Assembly (NCBI GenBank): GCA_030849835.1
Contig: JASAOC010002020.1
Coordinates: 1-64,000 of the forward strand
DNA: 64,000 bases
DNA from: Herpetomonas samuelpessoai
Lineage: Eukaryota > Euglenozoa > Kinetoplastea > Trypanosomatida > Trypanosomatidae
Reading direction: 5' to 3'
This document shows positions 57,611 through 64,000 of the stretch, piece by piece (within the stretch, counting starts at the first letter, position 1; every line of letters begins with the position of its first letter). The notes below the pieces were generated by a model, which saw only the letters and a list, made by a program, of their open reading frames with translations, was not told the origin of the DNA and did not search any database. Both the position numbers and the translations under genes were made by a program.

Positions 57611-59243
57611 GAGGGTTGTTTTCTGCTCGTAAATGTTTTCTACTTTGGCGTTTCCCCTTCAAACGCGCAGTCACAGGGAGCTGACAGCGCCGTCAGGAAG
57701 AAGACGCAATTAACTTTCGTTACCCAAGAGGAGGTCGTGTGCCCCGTGAACTCCTGGAGAGAGAATTAGAGAGAGAGAGAAGGAAAAACAATGTATACTG
57801 AGCGAAAGAAGGAGACTCTAGCACAAAGACGAAGATGTCTGCGTGTTCTCCTCTCTTCCCCTTTACCGTCTTCACCGCAGGCGTGCTTTACGCTGTCGGT
57901 CAGAGGGCCCGAAAGAAAGGGGGGATGCACGAGTGCTGTGCTAGCGGCAGCAACGACAAAGATGAATACAGAGAGAGAGGAGGTAAAAGTGAGGCAGCCC
58001 GATAGACTGACAGTGTTTAGGGAGAAAAAAAAAATATTTGTACGATAGAATGATGGGCTACCAACAAAAAGAAAGAGAGAAAGGAGAGCGCAAAAGAAAA
58101 ACTACGAGTCCGGCGACAGGCCAGGATAAGGGGTAACAATGATGTTGCTTTGGGTCGTTATGGTTGCGCGCTTGTGCGTTTGTGTGGAAAAAGAAAAGGG
58201 ATCTAAGTCGCAGGAAGCTACAGGAAGGTACTCACGTTGGGAGGTAGCCAAACAAAGATGAGAGGAAGCGTAAATGTGGACCCGCTCGAGATACAGATGA
58301 GAAGCGGAGAGATTTCCGTCTTGATACACAGAAGAAAAATATATGTGAGCGGCGTAAATGATGAAACCGTGGGGAAATCAAAGGGGAAGAAGAAAAGGAA
58401 AGAAGGAGGGAGAGGTACAAGTTCCCGCACAGGCTATCCAGCACAGGCGCTTGGCAGAAAAAAAACGAATACACAGATCCAACAATACGGAGAGAAAATA
58501 TCAAACGAAGAGAGAGAGACAGGAACGCTTCTTATACACTACGTGTGTATGTTCACAGCGCTATGCGTCTATCCTTCTTTCCTCTTTAGCTCTTCTCTGT
58601 GACGCGTGCGTTCTAACAAAACCTGTGAGGCAGAAAACGAAGAAGGGAGGGAGGAAGCATTGGATGTATGGCGCGCACCGCGGATGGGGTAGCGGTGGGT
58701 TCAGCACGTACCATGACTGCGTCTAACAGTAGGCGTTTCTTCAATGGTGCCTCGGGATAGTTTCTGCATTTCCCTCTGGTCCAGCATGACCCGCATTTAT
58801 AATACTTTGCGAAAAGGCCTTTTTTTTCCTCATGATTTCTTATTTCGGTGTCTGTGTGGGTGGGCGTGTGGATGCCTATGGGTCCTGGAGGTTCCCACCG
58901 ACCTTGGGAAGTTAAGAATAATAAAAAACAGAAGAGTACCCACTCGTACACGGACGTGCTCAGGCGCCCCTTTGTTGTCATTCAACACTTTCCTCCTCCT
59001 CCTTCTTGGTGTTCACATGTGGAGAGAGAGAGAGAGAGACGGAAAGGAAAGACCAGGGCAGCGCCAACAAAGGGACAGTGGGAACATGCACGTACATGCA
59101 CACAAACCAACCGTGAAGAATGAAACGCTGGACAAAACACATGGGTGTTGGTCTGAACGCGGCGATCCAAACGTTTCAGAGCCATGAGAGGGGAGAGCAG
59201 AGAACTGCGCTGCATCGAACCTTCCTTTCCTCTCGTCGCACCC
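57611..59243. other. Intergenic region, 1.6 kb
   Basis: This holds the 2174-aa gene 5' flank and the 3' UTR of the 228-aa gene. It is purine-rich up to about 58540, then balanced (58560-59230) with frames on both strands but no recognised product. No RNA gene is seen. Confidence 0.5.
57754..57788 (-). promoter_or_regulatory. Candidate trans-splicing signal for the 2174-aa gene
   Basis: A CT-repeat tract on the coding strand (57788-57756) is followed at once by AG at 57755-57754, 144 nt before the ATG. Confidence 0.45.
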
Positions 59244-59930
59244 TCAACACCCTAGCAGGTCCGAACCAAGCAGCAACCGAATCGCAAGAAGCTGATCCAC
59301 AGGCGAGGCGCTATCCAGCCCTCGGAGTGGGTCTAGCTTTGGGTTGTACGTCCCACGGCCGGTTAAGGCGGTCGCACACGCCTTGTAGACAAGGAACTCC
59401 GCGATACGCGTCATGGTCTCACCTTCCACACACGCCAAGGGAACCTCCAGCAGCGGCGAGGGCGGCGCCGCCGCGACGGAAGCGGTGCCATCTGCCGCAG
59501 AGAGGGTGGCTTCATGAGTCATCGTGAAGGAGGGATACCCTCGTGCGTAACAAGTGTATTCCTCCTCACCTCCGTCAAGAAATGGGACGTTGTGCTTCTT
59601 GTTGTCGGAAGTCGCCTGGCTCTCTTCTCGTGTGTGCGCCTGTGCTGTGGTGGCTCGGGAGGCGTACAAATCGCAGCGCTCGTTGTTGTGAAGAGACACA
59701 AGAGGGGCGTTGCATTGCGTGGCGGTGTCGCTATTTTCCGTGGCGTGCACATCGGCCGCAGTGGTGCGCTTGTCGAGCACGGCTTGATGGGTGAGGTGAA
59801 GGCCCTCCATTAGGTCGTGCAAGAAGCGAGAGCGACCGGCGGCGCCTAAGGGGAGAAGAATGCGTTGCCCGTCATGGGCTGTGATGGCCATGTACGCTGG
59901 CAAGCAAGAAGGAGGTGGTGCCTGAGACAT
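59244..59930 (-). CDS. Elongin-C/Skp1-like protein with internal insertion
   Basis: 228 aa from the ATG at 59930. The ends match the Elongin-C/Skp1 (POZ) fold: residues 12-45 give AYMAITAHDGQRILLPLGAAGRSRFLHDLM, the strand-turn-strand-helix start (compare YVKLISSDGHEFI in human Elongin C). Residues about 160-228 give LEVPLACVEGETMTRIAEFLVYKAC and finish LLLGSDLLGC, mirroring the NEVNF...IPSHVLSKVCMYFTYK...LLMAANFLDC end of Elongin C. A polar insertion of about 110 residues splits the two halves. Such proteins link substrate receptors to cullin ubiquitin ligases. The match is by eye only; Skp1 itself is less likely because the chain stops at the POZ end, with no Skp1 C-terminal helices. Another split POZ-like gene lies directly upstream. 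Confidence 0.65.
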   Translation of the reverse strand: MSQAPPPSCLPAYMAITAHDGQRILLPLGAAGRSRFLHDLMEGLHLTHQAVLDKRTTAADVHATENSDTATQCNAPLVSLHNNERCDLYASRATTAQAHTREESQATSDNKKHNVPFLDGGEEEYTCYARGYPSFTMTHEATLSAADGTASVAAAPPSPLLEVPLACVEGETMTRIAEFLVYKACATALTGRGTYNPKLDPLRGLDSASPVDQLLAIRLLLGSDLLGC

Positions 59931-61181
59931 CCTTTCCTTCTGTAAAATGGGGAAAATACAATATGGGTCCTAAATAAAATGCAATTATTTTTCCTCCCTC
60001 TTTCAGCAGCACGTGAGTCTTGCGCAACGGGATTCGGAAAAGGGCCGGCTGGGCAAAGTGCCAGAAACTGGATTGGGGTAGCGATGGAACACAGGAGAGA
60101 GAGAGAGGGAGAGAGAGAGGAGAAAAATAATAATTTGTTTCAAAAGAGTTTTAGCATCCTTCTTCAGCTGCGAGGGCATTCTTTAAGGAAGGCATTCGCG
60201 TCAAGAGGAAAGGGGGTGGACGACGGATCAGCGGTGCGAAGGGGGGGGGGGAACGGAGAGACAGTGTTTTCAGCGTTCTCCTCCACATTTCACTCGTTGT
60301 TCTTCGCCTATGGCGAACCGACCCCCCATTCCTCTCAACCCCGAAAACGGCATCCGTGCCCTCTCGTGAAACCGCATTTCATCAGGCAGTCTTTTCGCTA
60401 TGGCGTCGCTCAACAGAAAATACACAAGAAAAGCTCTGTACGTGTGAGAGCTTTTTAAAAAGTCTCTTTTAGGAATTGGGATTATTTTTTAAAAATGTTT
60501 GATGCTGGGTTGATGGTTGTTCCGGAACGTCCAATCAGGTCGTCTACAAGGAGTGAACGAGTAGTGAAGACAGCGTGCGAGGTCGAGTGAAAGCGTGTTT
60601 TTTTTTTTTTTTTTGAAAGTGGATATAGTAATAAAGTGTGTCAGTGAGTCAGCGTGAGAGAAAACAACAAGGAAGAAACGAACATAGAGACATGAATGAA
60701 GGCAAATGCGCTGTAGATAGTGGATCCTCCAACACGGCGAAAACAAAAAAAAAAAAAAACGGATGCGAAGACATCTCACCAACTCACTCGGGCACATTGA
60801 CATGCATATTTTTAAAAAAAGAAAAGCCGACAGGAAGAAGTTGGAAGGGAGGGAAGCCACAGGGCACAAAAAGAAAGAAAAAAAAAAAAGAGCAAAAAAA
60901 CAAGACGGAAGAAGGAAAGGGAGGGGGGGGAGGGGGGGAGAGGGACCACGTCTCTGCCACGAAGGGAGAGGGCATCACCTTCTCAGGTGGCTGTGTCACC
61001 CTCACCAAGACGACGACGACGAAGACGAGGACGAGGACTACCATTACCATCACCATCACCACCACTACACGCCACCGTCCTCTCTGTTCTTTTTTTTCTC
61101 GAAAAACGACGACAGAAAGGAACCATCCGCACAAGACGAACACCACATGGCGCTTTTCCTTTTTCTTCTTCTTTTCTTTTT
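59931..61181. other. Intergenic region, 1.25 kb
   Basis: This holds the 228-aa gene 5' flank and the 3' UTR of the 606-aa gene. It has a G run at 60241-60250, a T run at 60599-60614, A-rich patches 60745-60900, and CAT/GAC trinucleotide patches near 61005-61070. No gene is recognised. Confidence 0.55.
60068..60130 (-). promoter_or_regulatory. Candidate trans-splicing signal for the 228-aa gene
   Basis: A CT-repeat tract on the coding strand (60130-60093) is followed by AG at 60069-60068, 138 nt before the ATG at 59930. Confidence 0.45.
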
Positions 61182-63002
61182 TTATAACTGAAGGAATGAG
61201 GCGGCGGCCATAATGCGCATGGCCGCGTCCTGTCGCGCCACTGCGTCCTGGCTCAGTGCAGTTACCTCTTCAGAATCAACGGCTCTGTCTTGCAGTGCGT
61301 GCGGATCCCCGAGAAGGCCATCGCAGACGAGCAGGTCGCCCTCGCAGTCAGGCCCAAGCACGGCGCGGAGCACCATGTACTGCGACACTTCCTCGAGGGA
61401 AACAGGGTCTATGGGGTTGAGCATCAGTGCGGGCATTCTGCCACTGCTGTTGCTTGCGTAGTTGTGGAAGCGGCTGCCATCGTCGTGCTCTACACCATGG
61501 TTGTCATGTGTGTTCGCACTGGACGGTGCCTCGCTTCGTTTGAGGTTCCCTGTAGGTGCGACGGCCTCGTAGTCGCACCGATACAGCAATGTCTGACCAT
61601 TCACCACTTCCTCCTCTTCCTCCGCATCGACGTCGTCGGAGCAAACGGAAGAGGCCGCGGACGACGACGTCAGCAATCGCGGCTCGCACAGTTCATTGTT
61701 GAGGGGCAGCCGTGTCTGCCCGCGACGCTTGCGCTTCATTCGTGCGTTGGCGATGAGCTGCCTCACGTGCGTAGGGTTCATGCCTGCCTCGAAGAGCACC
61801 GCATCATCGATGATGTGTGGAGCCGGATGGTTCACAGCGGCACCCGCGGCTCGCGTCGCCGCCACCATGCGGGCAACGGACGGTGTGTCCATCGAGTCGA
61901 GGCCCTCGAAGCGAGCAGCCGCCAAGCCAGGGTCCTCCTCCGCCACGTCCTTGGCGTCTTGCTCGCCGTTGCTGTCGCCACCCATCTCGTCGTCGTCGTC
62001 GTCGTCGTCGTCGCCGCTCTCGAAGCTACGCAGGAATGTTTCCTTATTGGTGAACCAGTATGCTTTGAAGATCTGGGACGCCTCGGTGTCGACGTGCTGC
62101 CCCCACTGGCATCGAATCCCACCGCGCAGAGCCTTGCTCCCGGAGGCCCCCAGCGCCGACGACAGCGATGCTGCATCCGTGTCTTTTGTCTGTGATTCTC
62201 GCGGAGGTTCATCAGCCTGGCTGGTACTATGTGGCCCCGTGCTCGACGTCGATGCCGCTGCTACCGCTGCTGCTGCTGCTGCGGCGGCTGTCGTTGACGA
62301 CGTTCTCGCCGTCGCGGGTGTGGTGGAGGAGCTCTGCGTAGGTGTGAAGAAATCTTTTCGGGTGAAGTCTGTCGCGCGCTGCGGTGTCGGGGTGTCTGAC
62401 GGGGCGGACTGGGAATCTGCCTCAGCAAGCGGCTGAGGGTCCTGGTTGCCTTGCTCCTCTTGCAGGCGATTACGCGTGCTCGGATGTGGTGGGTGCTCCA
62501 GGCTATCGCTCGTCGCGTCTTCGCCTTCGGTTGTTTCGTCTGCGGCCGAGGACAGGATCGAGGCCCGGTCTTCCCGTTCATTTTCCTCATCCACTCGGCG
62601 GTCCTTCTCGTTCCCGAGCTTCTTATCCTGCGCGCGCGCAGCGGCGGCCTCGGTTGCGATGCCGGACTTGCCTCGGGAGACCTCGTTCTCGCGGAGGGGT
62701 GGGCTGGGGCTGCGGGTACGGCCCAGCAGGGCCCCCTCGGCGCCTGGCAGGTACACAAGTCCTTGTAGGCAACTCCGAATGAAGAGGGACGATATGCCCG
62801 CGTTCATGGGCAGCAGGACGCTGCGCCGCCTTCCCAGCGTAACGGTGTCCTTCTCATCAGAGCCGGAGGAGGTTTCGCTGTCCACTGGCCGCGCGTAGCC
62901 GTGCGCGGGGGTGCCCGAGTGCTCGTGCGTGATCAGTTCCATATAGGGCAACGACTTGGGGACCGACGTCTGTGGACGCGTCACATCCGAAAACGACTGC
63001 AT
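61182..63002 (-). CDS. Divergent Elongin-C/POZ-like protein with very large insertion
   Basis: 606 aa from the ATG at 63002 (MQSFSDVTRPQTSV); a TTG ten codons upstream is not used. Near the N-terminus, residues about 18-80 read YMELITHEHS, then after a short polar insert RRSVLLPMNAGISSLFIRSCLQGL, paralleling the POZ strand-strand-helix start and the adjacent 228-aa protein. The C-terminus, from about 528, reads LNPIDPVSLEEVSQYMVLRAVL and, after another insert, ends MRIMAAASFLQL, paralleling the Elongin-C end (LLMAANFLDC). About 440 residues lie between, including Ser/Thr/Ala-rich and Asp runs plus ordered islands (CQWGQHVDTEASQIFKAYWFTNKETFLRSFE; PHIIDDAVLFEAGMNPTHVRQLIANARMKRKRRG). If right, this is an inflated paralogue of the 228-aa protein. 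The assignment is weaker than for its neighbour. Confidence 0.6.
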   Translation of the reverse strand: MQSFSDVTRPQTSVPKSLPYMELITHEHSGTPAHGYARPVDSETSSGSDEKDTVTLGRRRSVLLPMNAGISSLFIRSCLQGLVYLPGAEGALLGRTRSPSPPLRENEVSRGKSGIATEAAAARAQDKKLGNEKDRRVDEENEREDRASILSSAADETTEGEDATSDSLEHPPHPSTRNRLQEEQGNQDPQPLAEADSQSAPSDTPTPQRATDFTRKDFFTPTQSSSTTPATARTSSTTAAAAAAAAVAAASTSSTGPHSTSQADEPPRESQTKDTDAASLSSALGASGSKALRGGIRCQWGQHVDTEASQIFKAYWFTNKETFLRSFESGDDDDDDDDEMGGDSNGEQDAKDVAEEDPGLAAARFEGLDSMDTPSVARMVAATRAAGAAVNHPAPHIIDDAVLFEAGMNPTHVRQLIANARMKRKRRGQTRLPLNNELCEPRLLTSSSAASSVCSDDVDAEEEEEVVNGQTLLYRCDYEAVAPTGNLKRSEAPSSANTHDNHGVEHDDGSRFHNYASNSSGRMPALMLNPIDPVSLEEVSQYMVLRAVLGPDCEGDLLVCDGLLGDPHALQDRAVDSEEVTALSQDAVARQDAAMRIMAAASFLQL

Positions 63003-63032
63003 CTGATGAGTGGGGATCTTCTCTCTGTGCAA

Positions 63033-63060
63033 CTGTCCACAAAGGAGAAAATAGAAGGCT
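63033..63060 (-). promoter_or_regulatory. Candidate trans-splicing signal for the 606-aa gene
   Basis: A C/T-rich tract on the coding strand (63060-63040) precedes AG at 63034-63033, 31 nt before the ATG at 63002. Confidence 0.4.
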
Positions 63061-63723
63061 TACGGAGAGACGAGCGACAATTAACGACGGCAATGAATCA
63101 CCCAACAGTGAGCTGAGAGGATAATAGAGGGGGGAGGGGGGAAATGTGTGCGAGAGGTGCCTGTAGGCAATAGTAGTGGATAGAGCAAGCAGCAAGAGAG
63201 ACAGCAATTTTCCTTCTTCAAAGAAAAAAAAAAGAGAGAGAAGGAGCAAGGGTGAAATAGGTTCCCACAAAAGAAGAAACAAACTAACCGCCACTCAGAT
63301 GTGAGGTTCACAATAGGATGTCCGCACAGTAACAGGCCAAACGTGTTGTCTGAAAGAACTCAATAATGAAAGAGAAAAATTGGTGTGACTTACGTGTCTT
63401 TGAATAACAACAGCAACAACAAGTGATGAGGACACCGGGTCGCACACACGTAATTGTTTTCTTTCTGGGCAGAGAACGGAACAAGAAAAAGAGGAGAGGC
63501 TGAGAGAGGGCCTCTGCGGTCACAGAACCCAACCAAATCAAGGTGTGCTGTGGTGACGCTTGAACGACACGGAGGTTGGCTAAACGTGAAAAAGAAAACA
63601 CGCCCTCGGTCCAACAGAGATCGTCTGTCTGTGGATGCCAGCTGCACGCCAATGATTTTTTTTTCTTTGAAAAGGGGTGAGAGAACGAAAAACACCAACG
63701 AAGGATTAAGAGAAAGAAAGATT

Positions 63724-63750
63724 GAGAGAGAGAGAGAGAGAGAGAGAGAA
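63724..63750. repeat. (GA)n microsatellite
   Basis: About 13 GA units on the plus strand, pyrimidine repeat on the transcript strand. Confidence 0.9.
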
Positions 63751-64000
63751 AGAAGGGACAATATCCAAGAATCCGACACCTCACAGCGTTGCTGAACAAG
63801 CGTCTTAACGTTGCTTTTCTTTGAAGAGTCAAGATGCGGAAAGACGGCGTGTGTGACGAAGAGACTAGCCAACTACACAAGAAAAAAACAATATGTGAAA
63901 AAAGTGTAACTGGCGTCAAAGAGGACGATAGTTTAGGGCACTCACGCAAATACGCAATAGCCAATGAAGAGACAGCAAACACAAGTAGAAACAACAATGT

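Larger units (their letters stand above)
63003..64000. other. Right-hand flank, no gene seen
   Basis: This is the 5' flank of the 606-aa gene and probably the 3' UTR of the next gene outside the window. It includes a GA repeat at 63724-63750 and many plus-strand A/G stretches. A 229-codon minus-strand frame (63308-63997) encodes a Phe/Ser/Leu-rich peptide typical of a translated pyrimidine tract, so I do not call it. Confidence 0.55.

Noticed and set aside
63308-63997. 229-codon minus-strand frame in the right flank
   Set aside because: Product is Phe/Ser/Leu-rich, starting mid-tract; this is what a pyrimidine tract gives when translated.
1-64000. Transposable or virus-derived elements
   Set aside because: I looked for reverse transcriptase, transposase, capsid and protease motifs in all long frames and saw none.

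Overview
This window looks like nuclear DNA of a trypanosomatid flagellate (Kinetoplastea). Every convincing gene lies on the minus strand, including one cut off at the left edge: 16 complete genes plus one partial. None has an intron and there is no strand switch in 64 kb. Gaps of roughly 0.8-2.5 kb are purine-rich on the plus strand, so they are pyrimidine-rich on the coding strand. Most genes have a pyrimidine tract followed by a first AG shortly before the ATG. That is the layout of a directional gene cluster transcribed as one long pre-mRNA and matured by spliced-leader trans-splicing and polyadenylation. I cannot name the genus; the GC-rich coding and long homopolymer-rich proteins fit many insect or dixenous trypanosomatids.

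Transcription runs from high to low coordinates. In that order: two neighbouring proteins with split Elongin-C/Skp1-like folds (606 aa and 228 aa); a 2174-aa poly-Q scaffold-like protein; a 1642-aa protein with a predicted myristoylated N-terminus, an IQ motif and six tandem units carrying 36 CxxC knuckles; a 377-aa protein that shares a distinctive TEFG/Thr-rich/acidic module with it; a 1476-aa disordered protein; mitoribosomal protein uL30m; a mitochondrial rhomboid-like protein lacking the catalytic residues (TimRhom candidate); an 858-aa SIW14/OCA-like phosphatase domain lacking the catalytic Arg; a 1270-aa Ser/Arg-rich protein; a divergent peptide deformylase; Pescadillo; a short-chain dehydrogenase; a 328-aa protein of unknown role; a 1581-aa LRR-like/coiled-coil protein with a predicted myristoylation signal; a J-domain/multispanning membrane protein; and the first 19 codons of another gene.

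Functionally the cluster is mixed, as is usual in trypanosomatids: mitochondrial translation and import (uL30m, deformylase, rhomboid), ribosome biogenesis (Pescadillo) and metabolism (SDR). Five long, low-complexity, lineage-specific proteins take up most of the coding DNA. The most novel signals are the 36-CxxC protein and its neighbour sharing the TEFG module, the two adjacent Elongin-C-like genes, and the pseudo-enzymes.

I found no tRNA, rRNA, snRNA, CRISPR array, transposon or virus-derived element. Start codons were chosen from ATG position, conserved N-termini, targeting signals and likely splice acceptors; several reading frames extend upstream only through TTG or through the presumed 5' UTR.
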